From the NCBI GenBank assembly GCA_013329565.1, contig DUJZ01000136.1, forward strand, positions 492 to 14,810: a stretch of DNA of 14,319 nucleotides, in the 5' to 3' direction. The translations under genes were made by a program, and so were the position numbers. The notes under the pieces are model-generated. The model ran no database searches and was not told the DNA's origin. It was given only the letters and a program-made list of their open reading frames with translations. Source of the DNA: Methanomassiliicoccales archaeon (GTDB taxonomy: Archaea > Thermoplasmatota > Thermoplasmata > Methanomassiliicoccales > UBA472). Shown in pieces: positions 1 through 7,732 of the stretch (the stretch's first letter is position 1; each line of letters begins with the position of its first letter).

Positions 1-671
1 TCAACCTGCACAAGACGTTCGCGACGCCGCACGGCGGCGGAGGGCCGGGAGCGGGGCCGGTCGGCGTCAAGGATTTCCTTGAGCCGTACCTTCCTGTACC
101 GCGCATCGTCTCCAAGGAAGGCAAGTACCACCTAGACTACGAGCGCTTCGACACCATCGGCAAAGTACGTTCGATGTTCGGCAACTTCGCTGTCCTCGTC
201 CGAGCTTACTCGTACATAGTAGCCCAGGGAAGCGACGGCCTCAAGGAGGTCTCGCAGAAGGCCGTGCTCAACTCGAACTATCTGAAGAGCAAGGTCGTTC
301 CGGCGTACGAGATGCCCTTCGCCCAGCTGCGCAAGCACGAGTTCGTCGTTTCCGCAAAAAAGCTGGCCGAGGAGAAGGGGATCCACGCCACGGACGTGGC
401 CAAGGCCTTACTTGATAGGGGCTTCATGTCCCCCACCATCTACTTCCCCTCCCTGGTGGAGGAGGCGCTGATGATAGAGCCGACCGAATCGGAGAGCAAG
501 GAGACCCTGGACCGCTACGCCCAGGCGCTTTTAGACATCGCCAACGGCGATCCGGCGGACGTCAAGGCCGCGCCGATATCCACGTCCATATCCCGCGTCG
601 ACGAGGTGTACGCGGCTAAGGAGCTCATCCTCAGCTGGAGGATCTACCAGCGCAGGGCGGGTCTGAGATGA
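1..671 (+). CDS. gcvPB: Glycine dehydrogenase (decarboxylating) subunit 2, C-terminal part
   Basis: This is the 3' part of the PLP-dependent P-protein of the glycine cleavage system, in its two-subunit form. It decarboxylates glycine and passes the aminomethyl group to lipoylated H-protein in the cytoplasm. The reading frame is open from base 3. It begins at NLHKTF, whose lysine is the expected Schiff-base lysine for PLP, and a glycine-rich stretch (PHGGGGPGAGPVGVK) follows. The remaining roughly 200 residues match the C-terminal domain of this family, including the GFMSPTIYFP segment and EPTESE. The N-terminal part lies before the window, so the partner subunit and other gcv genes cannot be seen. 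The stop codon overlaps the tmk start as ATGA, so the two are probably co-transcribed. The identification is firm. Confidence 0.93.
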   Translation, partial: NLHKTFATPHGGGGPGAGPVGVKDFLEPYLPVPRIVSKEGKYHLDYERFDTIGKVRSMFGNFAVLVRAYSYIVAQGSDGLKEVSQKAVLNSNYLKSKVVPAYEMPFAQLRKHEFVVSAKKLAEEKGIHATDVAKALLDRGFMSPTIYFPSLVEEALMIEPTESESKETLDRYAQALLDIANGDPADVKAAPISTSISRVDEVYAAKELILSWRIYQRRAGLR

Positions 672-1273
672 GCGGAAAGGGCGTCTTCATCGTTCTGGAA
701 GGCATAGACGGCACGGGAAAGAGCACCATTTCCAAGAAGCTCAAGGCCTGGCTGGAAGAAAAAGGTCGTGAGGTCGTCCTCAACGCCGAACCGACCGGGG
801 ATTGGCTGGGGGCGGCGGTACGACGAGCTAACAACGAGGACCTCGATCCCCGTACGGAATCGCTGCTGTTCACCGCCGACCGCTGCCAGCATACGCTGCG
901 CATCGAAGAGATGCTGAAGCAGGGCAAGGTCGTCATCTGCGACCGCTATTACGGTTCGACCGTGGCTTACCAGGGCGCCGCCCTGGAGAAGGACATGGGC
1001 GACAACGCCGTGTCGTGGCTGCTGAACCTGAACGGTCCGGTCATCAGGCATCCGGACGTGACGATACTGCTGACGAGCGAGCCCAAGGTCGCCATGCGCC
1101 GCGTCGGAAACCGCGGTGTGCCAAGCAAGTTCGAGCGCGAGGGGTATCTTGGCAAAGTGCAGGACAACTACCTGATGCTGGCCAGGGAAGCGAAATGGAC
1201 CGTCATCGACTCCAGCGGAAAGCTGGGGGAAGTGCTGGAATCGGTGAAGAAGGCGGTTCAGGCATACGTTTAA
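668..1273 (+). CDS. tmk: Thymidylate kinase (dTMP kinase)
   Basis: The product phosphorylates dTMP to dTDP with ATP, feeding dTTP synthesis. It has 201 residues, the usual family length. The P-loop GIDGTGKST is at residues 12-20. The LLFTADR segment at 66-72 and the DRYYGSTVAYQG motif at 92-103 are typical of Tmk. An arginine-containing lid region (RRVGNRGVPSKFE) lies near residues 144-156. The ATG at 668 overlaps the gcvPB stop as ATGA, which suggests translational coupling and fixes the start. A TATA-like element over the stop codon suggests that the next gene, coaBC, is also transcribed independently. A nucleotide kinase behind a glycine-cleavage gene makes loose sense, since glycine cleavage supplies methylene-THF for dTMP synthesis, but that link is inference. 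Confidence 0.95.
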   Translation: MSGKGVFIVLEGIDGTGKSTISKKLKAWLEEKGREVVLNAEPTGDWLGAAVRRANNEDLDPRTESLLFTADRCQHTLRIEEMLKQGKVVICDRYYGSTVAYQGAALEKDMGDNAVSWLLNLNGPVIRHPDVTILLTSEPKVAMRRVGNRGVPSKFEREGYLGKVQDNYLMLAREAKWTVIDSSGKLGEVLESVKKAVQAYV

Positions 1274-1276
1274 ATC
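1268..1276 (+). promoter_or_regulatory. TATA box of coaBC, overlapping the tmk stop
   Basis: The sequence gtttaaatc overlaps the tmk TAA stop codon and is centred about 26 bases before the coaBC ATG. That spacing is expected when an archaeal transcript starts at or next to the start codon. No convincing Shine-Dalgarno site precedes coaBC, which fits a leaderless transcript. The promoter is inferred from position and composition only. Confidence 0.5.
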
Positions 1277-1297
1277 GAGTCGGCCGAATTTAGCAGC

Positions 1298-2488
1298 ATG
1301 CACCCCTCCGAGGCCATCGTCGGTAGCCTGTCCTCCCTGTTGCGAGGGAAGAAGATAGTGCTGGGCATCACCGGTTCCATCGCCGCCGTGGAGTGCTTTG
1401 AATTGGCCAGGGACCTCATGCGCCACGGCGCTACGGTGATACCTGTTCTTACATTAGAGGCTCAGAAACTTGTCACGCCCTACGCCATGAGCTTCGCCAC
1501 CGGCCAGGAGGCCGTCACCGAACTGGACGGCCGGGTGCAGCACGTGACGCTCATGGGCGACGTGCCGGAAAGGGCGGACCTGCTGCTGATAGCGCCGTCC
1601 ACCGCCAACACCATCTCCAAGATCGCCTGCGGTATCGACGATACCACCGTCACGACGATGGCCACCGTGGCCCTGGGTTCCGGCGTCCCCATCCTTATCG
1701 CCCCGGCGATGCACGGGGCGATGTTCAACAACCCCATGGTGGCCGAGAACATTGAGCGCTTGAAGAAAGCTGGCGTGGAGTTCGTCGGCCCCCGCATGGA
1801 GGGCAAGAAAGCAAAGATAGCCGTGCGGGAGGAGATCGTCCACGCGGTCATCCGCAAACTATCGGACGGAGATATGAAAGGAAGGCGGCTGCTGATGATC
1901 GGCGGCTCGTCCGCGGAGAGCATGGACGATATGCGCATCGTGACCAACAAGGGGACCGGCGAAACAGCCGTGGAACTGGCCAAGGCCGCCTATCACGAGG
2001 GTGCGGACGTGGAGATGTGGATGGGCCGCTGCTCCATGCCGCTTCCGACGTTCATCCCTATCAGACGTTTTGAGAGCCTGGCCGACCTGGAGAAGATGAT
2101 ACCTGCTATCGATCACGACATGGTCGTGGTGCCGGCGGCGCTTTCCGACTTCACCTTTGACAGGAAGAAAGGGAAGCTCCCCTCCGAAGCGAAGGTGACC
2201 AAGCTGCAGCTCAGGTCCGTCCCGAAGATGCTGCCGCTTATCGTCCGGAAGTGCGACAGGGTGATCGGGTTCAAGGCCGAGTCCGGGGTCAGGAAGGAGG
2301 ACCTGGTGAAGGAGGCCGTCGAATCGCTCGACAGAAACCTCCTCAAGGCGGTGGTGGCCAACGACCTGGAGGAGGTCAAACCGGGCAGCACCAAGGTCGT
2401 TTTCGTTCGATCCGGATACCAGACCGAGATCGAAGGGAGCAAGAGCGAAGTGGCGCACCAGCTGATCAAGGAGATGTCCAGAATATGA
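1298..2488 (+). CDS. coaBC: Bifunctional phosphopantothenoylcysteine decarboxylase / phosphopantothenate-cysteine ligase
   Basis: This is a two-domain CoA biosynthesis enzyme of 396 residues. The CoaB domain joins 4'-phosphopantothenate to cysteine, and the FMN-dependent CoaC domain decarboxylates the product to 4'-phosphopantetheine. The CoaC half shows GITGSIAAVE (23-32), the likely catalytic histidine in VQHVTL (His82), STANT (101-105) and PAMHGAMFNNP (136-146). The CoaB half begins near residue 194 and shows ITNKGTGE-like sequence (VTNKGTGE, 215-222), AALSDF (280-285), KLPS (293-296) and GFKAES (324-329). The bacterial cysteine-containing flap motif (ACGxxGxGRM) is not evident. The corresponding place reads GPRMEGKKAKIA, which I believe is usual for archaeal members. 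The stop codon overlaps the pantoate kinase start, placing two CoA-pathway genes together. Confidence 0.95.
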   Translation: MHPSEAIVGSLSSLLRGKKIVLGITGSIAAVECFELARDLMRHGATVIPVLTLEAQKLVTPYAMSFATGQEAVTELDGRVQHVTLMGDVPERADLLLIAPSTANTISKIACGIDDTTVTTMATVALGSGVPILIAPAMHGAMFNNPMVAENIERLKKAGVEFVGPRMEGKKAKIAVREEIVHAVIRKLSDGDMKGRRLLMIGGSSAESMDDMRIVTNKGTGETAVELAKAAYHEGADVEMWMGRCSMPLPTFIPIRRFESLADLEKMIPAIDHDMVVVPAALSDFTFDRKKGKLPSEAKVTKLQLRSVPKMLPLIVRKCDRVIGFKAESGVRKEDLVKEAVESLDRNLLKAVVANDLEEVKPGSTKVVFVRSGYQTEIEGSKSEVAHQLIKEMSRI

Positions 2489-3363
2489 AAGCCAAGGTAT
2501 TCTGCCCCGGACACATCACCGGACTGTTCCAGGTTTGCCAGCACGAGGATGCCATGACCTGCGGCTCCCGCGGCGCCGGCCTAAGCATTTCCCTTGGCGT
2601 CATAAGCGATGTCGAAGTATCCGAGGGAACGGGCAAGGTGGACATCTGGTTGAACGGACTGAAGGCTGACGCACCAGTTACCGAGAGGGCGGTGCGGAAC
2701 ATCCTGGGAGACCGTCCGTTGGACGTCAAGGTGCGCAACGAGCTGCAGCTTCCCGTGGCGCAGGGTTTCGGCACCAGCGCCGCCGGATCCATATCCGCCG
2801 CCTGGGCGCTAGCCCACCTGTTGGGATTGCCTGAGAAGGACGCTTACGCCGCGGCGCATTCCGCGGAGATCATCAATCGCACGGGCATGGGCGATGTGTC
2901 CGGAATAATGCGCAGCGGCATCGAACTGCGCAGGAAACCGGGGCTGCCGCCGATAGGCGAGGTAGGCAGAATGAACGGGCACATGGACCTGGTGCTGGCT
3001 GTCGTCGGCCCGTCCATACCGACGGCCGAGATGCTCTCGAAGAGGGAGACGCTGGAGAAGATAAACACCGTCGGCTCCCGTTGCGTGGATTCGCTGATGA
3101 AGGAGCCGACGCTGGAGAACTTCTTCCGTTTATCGAACGAGTTCATGGAAGGTTCCGGACTCGCCACACCGGAAATAAGAAGGGCGGTCTGGGAAGCGAA
3201 GAAATGGGGCTGGGCCAGCCAGGCCATGATCGGCAATTCCGTCTTCGCCACCGGCCCGGACCTGGAGCTTCTAACGGAAACGCTCTCGCAGTTCGGCGAG
3301 GTCTACCGCTGCTCGGTGGATACGAAGGGGCCGCGGCTGCTCTGGATCACTCGAACAAAGTGA
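2485..3363 (+). CDS. Pantoate kinase (GHMP superfamily, archaeal CoA pathway)
   Basis: This kinase phosphorylates pantoate to 4-phosphopantoate, the archaeal replacement for the bacterial order of pantothenate synthesis and phosphorylation. Phosphopantothenate synthetase would act next, followed by CoaBC, whose gene lies directly upstream. The protein has 292 residues. It opens with FCPGHITGLFQ, followed by GSRGAGLSI at 27-35, both typical of pantoate kinase. The GHMP ATP-binding loop is GFGTSAAGSIS at 94-104, and TGMGDVSG at 133-140 is the GHMP acidic motif. I chose the ATG at 2485 because it overlaps the coaBC stop (ATGA), has aaggaga about ten bases upstream, and starts exactly where family similarity starts. 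A longer in-frame opening from 2251 overlaps coaBC and looks artificial. The 3' end overlaps the convergent DUF357 gene by 17 bases. Confidence 0.93.
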   Translation: MKAKVFCPGHITGLFQVCQHEDAMTCGSRGAGLSISLGVISDVEVSEGTGKVDIWLNGLKADAPVTERAVRNILGDRPLDVKVRNELQLPVAQGFGTSAAGSISAAWALAHLLGLPEKDAYAAAHSAEIINRTGMGDVSGIMRSGIELRRKPGLPPIGEVGRMNGHMDLVLAVVGPSIPTAEMLSKRETLEKINTVGSRCVDSLMKEPTLENFFRLSNEFMEGSGLATPEIRRAVWEAKKWGWASQAMIGNSVFATGPDLELLTETLSQFGEVYRCSVDTKGPRLLWITRTK

Positions 3364-3640
3364 AAAGCTGGTCGTCCTGGCCCACGTCGAAAAGGCCGAC
3401 GCGCGCTCCGCAGTCCAGCCATCCGTGCGCGTAGTTCACGGAAGCGAACGCGTTGACGTAATCGCCCTGCTCGGCGAAGTGCTTGGCGTCCGAATAGTAC
3501 GTCCGAGCCATTTCCAGGAACGAATCTGCGAGTTTCTTATTGAAGGAGCGCTCCGGAGCGGATATGGTGACCTTCTCCAAAGCTCGCTTGGTTATCGAAA
3601 GGTACCGGTCCAGATGTTCCTTGGAAATGGTGTCCCTCAT
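3347..3640 (-). CDS. DUF357 family protein
   Basis: This is a small archaeal protein of 97 residues. The C-terminal NYAHGWLDCGARVGLFDV segment (about 69-86) is the family hallmark. The rest is predicted helical, with acidic and aromatic residues (ARTYYSDAKHFAEQGDYVNAF). The family function is unknown to me; no catalytic motif is evident. The ATG at 3640 was chosen because GAGG lies seven bases upstream and the HerA-type stop TGA lies one base before it, giving TGAGATG. An upstream in-frame extension would run inside the HerA-type gene. Tight spacing indicates co-transcription and probably coupled translation with the ATPase. The gene converges on pantoate kinase and overlaps it by 17 bases. 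Confidence 0.85.
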   Translation of the reverse strand: MRDTISKEHLDRYLSITKRALEKVTISAPERSFNKKLADSFLEMARTYYSDAKHFAEQGDYVNAFASVNYAHGWLDCGARVGLFDVGQDDQLFTLFE

Positions 3641-3641
3641 C

Positions 3642-5294
3642 TCACAGCCTCTTGGAGGGGATGATCTCCACGGACTCGCCGCCGTGCCTGCTCTGTCGCG
3701 GACGAACTTCAACGAACAGCGGCATCTGGATGTTGCCGCCCATGACCAGAGCGACGCCGATAGGCAGGCGCTGTATCTCCTGGTCCATTCCCTCCTGCAG
3801 TCCTTCCACCGACGATACGATCGCCTTCAGGTCGTTGGGGTTGGTGACCTTGAGGATCATTTGCGTGTTGCACTGGGACAACACGTTCTTATCGATCTTG
3901 GCCGCCCTCTGGGATATGATCGTCAGGCCGAGACCGAACTTGCGGCCCTCCGCCGCGATGGTGCGGAATATTTTAGAACAGGACGTCACGCCCTGCTGCG
4001 GGCAGAAGTTGTGCGCCTCTTCCGCTATCATCATCATCGGCGGTACCTTTCCGAGCTTGCGCAGCTCGAACATCGCCGTCGCCAATCTCGTAACGATAAG
4101 CTCCTGGATGTCCGGAGGCGTCCCCTTCAGATTGATGATGGTCGTTTTTCCGGGAGTTATCAGTTCATCGATCTTGGTGCCCTGCGGGGCGAAGATGCTC
4201 ACCTCGCTGAGGTAGGCGAGCTCGGCGATGAGCGTCTGATTGTTGGCATCCTCGTCGGACTCCAGAATGGCTATGATCTCCTTCAGCCCGTAATCCTTCT
4301 TGACCGCCTTGAGGCCGTCGATGGCCTTCCGCAGGGCGTTCAGGTAGACCTTTCCGTTCTTGATGGTCGTGAGCGCTAAGAGATCACGGGCGTCTATGTT
4401 GGCCAGGGTGAACTTCAAAGGTTTGGCGTCCTTGTTGATCGTGGTATCGGTCGCGAACTCCATTATCTTGTCCTTGAAGCCCATAGGATGGATGCCAAAA
4501 TCCCGTTTACCGGGCATCACCGTGCCGACATCGCGCATCGCCCCGTACTCGCCGTGGGGGTCGAGTATCAGAACGGTGACGTCGTGCTTCATCAGCTCCT
4601 CGACCAGATCTCCGCACAGGAAGCTCTTGCCGCCGCCGGTCTTGGCCAAAATGCTCACATGCTTCTGGACCATGGCGTTGATGTCCACCTCGACGTTGAT
4701 GTCGTAACCGAAGAGCTTGCCGAGGTACGCCCCGGTGGGAGTGTTCTCCTTGAGGCCTATGACGTCCTTGATGAGCTGGTCCTTGGCCCGGTAGACCATG
4801 TCCCCGGCCTTGAAAGGGGAGCGGGGAACCTGCAGCAGCTTCCTCTCGTCCCTGTAACCTAGAACGGATATCTGGGCGATGACGATCTCGTCGATCTCCA
4901 CGTCCATGCCTTCGCTGAGCCTTTTCGCCCGTTCGAGCGTGAGGTCGGTCTTGCGCTCCATATCGGAAACCTGACCGAGCACCCAGCCGTGCGATTGGTG
5001 TACGACCTGAACGTAATCCATCTTCTGCAGGTCGCCCAGGACCCTCAGGTGGAACGACGTCGCTCCGACGTTGCCGTAGATCATGCCCACTCCGTCCAGG
5101 TGGCCGTACTTCTCGTCCTCCAGGACGTGCTCCGAGGGCTTGCGCTCCCTGTGAACGACAACCTCGTCCGGAGTGCCGACGTCCTCGACGTTGTCATCCA
5201 GGACCTCTTCCTCCACGAACGTATCCTCCTCTTCCTCGGAAGGAAGGGGAGACTTACCGCTGGACTCTGAAATAGAATTGGTTTGCATTCCCAT
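3642..5294 (-). CDS. HerA-family (DUF87) hexameric ATPase/DNA translocase
   Basis: This is a P-loop ATPase of the HerA/FtsK clan, about 550 residues from the chosen start. The first 60 residues are acidic and low-complexity (runs of Glu/Asp). A HAS-barrel-like domain follows (GMIYGNVGATSFHLRV to about 160). The RecA-like core has Walker A AKTGGGKS at about 217-224, DPHGEY at 245-250 and Walker B MMMIAEEAH at 420-428. EGRKFGL and an arginine-containing ISQRAAKID segment follow near 449-468. HerA proteins form hexamers that move along DNA, often with the nuclease NurA in end resection. Neither nurA nor mre11/rad50 is next to this gene, and a DUF357 gene follows it instead, so it may be a HerA relative rather than the resection HerA itself. 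The start is ATG 5294 (or 5288), because a GTG at 5318 would put the promoter inside the gene. Confidence 0.9.
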   Translation of the reverse strand: MGMQTNSISESSGKSPLPSEEEEDTFVEEEVLDDNVEDVGTPDEVVVHRERKPSEHVLEDEKYGHLDGVGMIYGNVGATSFHLRVLGDLQKMDYVQVVHQSHGWVLGQVSDMERKTDLTLERAKRLSEGMDVEIDEIVIAQISVLGYRDERKLLQVPRSPFKAGDMVYRAKDQLIKDVIGLKENTPTGAYLGKLFGYDINVEVDINAMVQKHVSILAKTGGGKSFLCGDLVEELMKHDVTVLILDPHGEYGAMRDVGTVMPGKRDFGIHPMGFKDKIMEFATDTTINKDAKPLKFTLANIDARDLLALTTIKNGKVYLNALRKAIDGLKAVKKDYGLKEIIAILESDEDANNQTLIAELAYLSEVSIFAPQGTKIDELITPGKTTIINLKGTPPDIQELIVTRLATAMFELRKLGKVPPMMMIAEEAHNFCPQQGVTSCSKIFRTIAAEGRKFGLGLTIISQRAAKIDKNVLSQCNTQMILKVTNPNDLKAIVSSVEGLQEGMDQEIQRLPIGVALVMGGNIQMPLFVEVRPRQSRHGGESVEIIPSKRL

Positions 5295-5317
5295 CCGGCT
5301 AAGATATAAGGCGCGCA

Positions 5318-5329
5318 CGATAAATAAGT
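5318..5329 (-). promoter_or_regulatory. TATA box region of the HerA-type gene
   Basis: Read on the minus strand, the sequence is acttatttatcg. It is centred about 29 bases before the ATG at 5294, suiting a transcript that starts at or just before the start codon. The same 12 bases occur on the opposite strand before prs. The promoter role is inferred from spacing. Confidence 0.6.
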
Positions 5330-5397
5330 TGGGGAGGCGCTGAACATTTGGATGTTTTCACAAGTTCGATGTAGGGAACCACCAGCCGGGCAGAATC

Positions 5398-5409
5398 ACT
5401 TATTTATCG
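5398..5409 (+). promoter_or_regulatory. TATA box region of prs
   Basis: The sequence acttatttatcg is centred about 25 bases before the prs ATG at 5429, the distance expected for leaderless archaeal transcription. It is an exact inverted copy of the box at 5318-5329, so the two divergent genes share an identical core promoter element. Confidence 0.65.
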
Positions 5410-5428
5410 GTAACCTAATCCCCAGGCG

Positions 5429-6283
5429 ATGATAGTTATAGGCGGCTCCGCCTCTTCGAATCTGGCCAAGGACCTGGCCAAGCAGCTGAACGCCGAGTAC
5501 GTGCAAGCCGTCAACAAGATCTTCCCGGACGGCGAGACATATACGCGGATCCAGACCGAGGCGCTACGCGGCGAGGTCGTGATCGTTCAAAACTCCTACC
5601 CGAACGACAAGCTCATCGAGCTGCTCCTCCTGCAGGACGCCGCCTGGGGGCTGGGAGCTGAAAAGGTAACTTGCGTCATCCCCTACTTCGGCTACGCCCG
5701 ACAGGACGAGCGCTTCAACCTCGGCGAACCGTTATCCGCCCGGGTCATGGTCGAGCACATCCAGATGAAGGCGGACAAGGTCATCCTGATCGATATCCAC
5801 AACCCGGAGATAATGGACTGGTTCACCAAGGCCAAGGTGAAGGACGTTCATGCCGCGCCCTGCGTCGGGGACTTCTTCAAGGAGTTCGGGGTGGACCTGG
5901 TCCTCGCCCCGGACGAGGGAGCGCTGAAGCGCGCCGGGTGGACGGCCGAGCGCCTGGGCGTGGACTGGGACTATCTGGTCAAGACAAGGCTTTCCGGCAC
6001 GCATGTGCACATGACGCCCAAGAACATCGACGCCAAGGACCGCAAGGTGCTCATCGTGGACGATATAATCTCGACGGGCGGGACCATCGTGGCGGCGACC
6101 GAGGAGCTCAAGCGCCTGGGCGCCAGGACGGTAATGGCCGCCTGCACGCACGGGCTGTTCGTCGGGAACGCCCTGGACAACCTCAAGAAGCACGTGGACA
6201 AGCTGGCCTGCGCCAATACGCTTGAATCGGAGGTCTCGCATATCTCCGTGGCGCCGGAAGTGGCCAAGGCCATCCTGGAATGA
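5429..6283 (+). CDS. prs: Ribose-phosphate pyrophosphokinase (PRPP synthetase)
   Basis: The enzyme transfers pyrophosphate from ATP to ribose 5-phosphate, giving PRPP for purine, pyrimidine, histidine and tryptophan synthesis. The protein has 284 residues, the shorter archaeal form. YFGYARQDERF at 86-96 is the ATP-binding signature, with GEPLSARVM after it. KTRLSG (Lys185, Arg187) corresponds to the catalytic flexible loop. VLIVDDIISTGGTI at 207-220 is the PRPP-binding loop. The ATG at 5429 was chosen because the TATA box lies about 25 bases upstream and the protein begins directly with the first beta strand (MIVIGGSASSNLA). It is transcribed divergently from the HerA-type ATPase. purS and purL further right use the same pathway but are separated by several unrelated genes. 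Confidence 0.96.
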   Translation: MIVIGGSASSNLAKDLAKQLNAEYVQAVNKIFPDGETYTRIQTEALRGEVVIVQNSYPNDKLIELLLLQDAAWGLGAEKVTCVIPYFGYARQDERFNLGEPLSARVMVEHIQMKADKVILIDIHNPEIMDWFTKAKVKDVHAAPCVGDFFKEFGVDLVLAPDEGALKRAGWTAERLGVDWDYLVKTRLSGTHVHMTPKNIDAKDRKVLIVDDIISTGGTIVAATEELKRLGARTVMAACTHGLFVGNALDNLKKHVDKLACANTLESEVSHISVAPEVAKAILE

Positions 6284-6296
6284 GAGCGGCAAAGCC

Positions 6297-6331
6297 TTAA
6301 AACGATACTGTTCATTCCGAACGCAGGGGAG
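6297..6331 (+). promoter_or_regulatory. Probable proS promoter and ribosome binding site
   Basis: A weak TATA-like ttaaaa (6297-6302) lies about 35 bases before the proS ATG, and gggga/g (6326-6331) lies just before the start. This layout suits a transcript with a short leader rather than a leaderless one. The signal is weak, and readthrough from prs, 51 bases upstream, is an alternative. Confidence 0.35.
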
Positions 6332-6334
6332 CAT

Positions 6335-7732
6335 ATGAGGAAGCAAGAGGATTTCAGCGAGTGGTACAACGAGATCGTGGAACTGGCCAACCTCACCGAC
6401 AAGCGCTACCCCATCAAGGGCATGAACGTCTGGACGCCCTACGGCTGGAAGATAATGCGCTTCATCGACACCTACATCCGCGAGGAGTGCGACGCCACCG
6501 GCCATGACGAGGTTTGTTTTCCGCTGCTCATCCCGGAGACGGAGTTCAAGAAGGAGAAGGACCACATCAAGGGGTTCGACGCCGAGGTCTACTGGGTCAC
6601 CCACGCCGGTCTCAACGAGCTGGACGTTCGTTTACTTTTACGACCGACCAGCGAGACGGCCATGTATCCGATCTTCGCGCTGTGGGTCCGTTCGCACACC
6701 GACCTGCCGCTGAAAACATACCAGCTGGTCAACACGTTCCGCTATGAAACGAAGCAGACCAGGGCCTTCATCCGCGTCCGCGAGATACACTTCTTCGAAT
6801 CCCATACCTGCCACGTGGACGAGGCGGACGCGCAGAGCCAGGTGGAGGAGGACTTCGCCATCCTGGAGAACATCATGAAGCACCTGTGCCTGCCGTACCT
6901 CCTGCTCCGCCGCACGGAATGGGACAAGTTCCCCGGAGCGTACTACACCGTAGGAGTGGACACCCTGCTTCCGGACGGGCGCAGCTTGCAACTGGGTTCG
7001 ATCCACCACTACCGGGAGAACTTCTCCCGCCCGTTCAACATTACGTACGAGGATGAGAAGGGAGAGCACAAGTTCGTCCACCAGACCACCTTCGGAATGT
7101 CCGAGAGGCTCGTGGGCGCGGTCGTCGCCGTGCACGGGGACGACAAGGGACTGGTACTTCCGCCGGACATCTCCCCGTTCCAGGTCGTAATTGTTCCGAT
7201 TCTTGCCAAGGGTAATGTCGAAAAGGTGGCCGAGGAGTGCCAGAAGCTCCGACAGGAGCTTACCGCCGCCGGACTGCGCGTCAAGCTGGACGACAGCGAC
7301 GAGCGCCCGGGCAGCAAGTTCCACAACTGGGAGATACGCGGCGTTCCCCTCCGTTTGGAGATGGGCATGCGGGACATCGATGGAGGCAAGGTCGCCTACG
7401 CCCGACGGGACACCGGCGCGAAAGGTTCTTTGGACCGCTCGAACGTCGTCTCGCAGGTCAGGGAGACGCTCGACCACATCTCCGCGGACATGCGCGCCAA
7501 GGCCTTGGCGGCATCGAACAGCGCCATCCAGGATTTGGACTCGTTGGACATGGTCCCGGAGAAGGTCGTTCGTTTCGGATGGTGCGGCGAGGAGGAGTGC
7601 GGCCGCAAGTTCGAGGAGGGGACCGGCCTCAAGATGCTGGGCTCGCCGTACAACAGAGAGGAGTATCACGGCAAGTGCATCGTCTGCGGCAAGGCGGCGG
7701 AGAAGCCCACCTACGCCGCCCGCTCGATGTGA
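6335..7732 (+). CDS. proS: Prolyl-tRNA synthetase, archaeal/eukaryotic type
   Basis: This is a class II aminoacyl-tRNA synthetase that charges tRNA-Pro. The protein has 465 residues, normal for the archaeal form without the bacterial editing insert. RPTSETAMYP is at 103-112. Motif 2 (FRYETK...TRAFIRVREIHFFESHT) spans 135-158. The motif 3 region (QTTFGMSERLVGAVVAVHGD) spans 250-269. The anticodon-binding domain starts near 280 (PFQVVIVPI). The C-terminal domain has four cysteines, 417, 422, 448 and 451, arranged like the zinc site of this subgroup, and the chain ends in ARSM where a terminal tyrosine is common. A purine-rich site precedes the ATG at 6335. The gene stops exactly where the convergent membrane protein gene stops on the other strand. 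Confidence 0.96.
   Translation: MRKQEDFSEWYNEIVELANLTDKRYPIKGMNVWTPYGWKIMRFIDTYIREECDATGHDEVCFPLLIPETEFKKEKDHIKGFDAEVYWVTHAGLNELDVRLLLRPTSETAMYPIFALWVRSHTDLPLKTYQLVNTFRYETKQTRAFIRVREIHFFESHTCHVDEADAQSQVEEDFAILENIMKHLCLPYLLLRRTEWDKFPGAYYTVGVDTLLPDGRSLQLGSIHHYRENFSRPFNITYEDEKGEHKFVHQTTFGMSERLVGAVVAVHGDDKGLVLPPDISPFQVVIVPILAKGNVEKVAEECQKLRQELTAAGLRVKLDDSDERPGSKFHNWEIRGVPLRLEMGMRDIDGGKVAYARRDTGAKGSLDRSNVVSQVRETLDHISADMRAKALAASNSAIQDLDSLDMVPEKVVRFGWCGEEECGRKFEEGTGLKMLGSPYNREEYHGKCIVCGKAAEKPTYAARSM

Noticed and set aside
2251..2484. N-terminal extension of pantoate kinase
   Set aside because: It overlaps coaBC, is Gly/Arg/Gln-rich and does not resemble the family, which starts at 2485.
3540..4379. 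279-codon open frame on the plus strand opposite the HerA-type gene
   Set aside because: It lies wholly antisense to a gene with clear Walker motifs; the His/Arg/Leu-rich product is typical of a GC-rich shadow frame.
5295..5318. GTG start for the HerA-type gene
   Set aside because: It would place translation start on top of the TATA box; ATG 5294 or 5288 fits promoter spacing.
5732..6604. 290-codon open frame on the minus strand across prs and proS
   Set aside because: It covers the end of one well-supported gene and the start of another; it is a shadow frame.
6638..7669. 343-codon open frame on the minus strand
   Set aside because: It is antisense to proS, whose motifs are unambiguous; the product has no family features.
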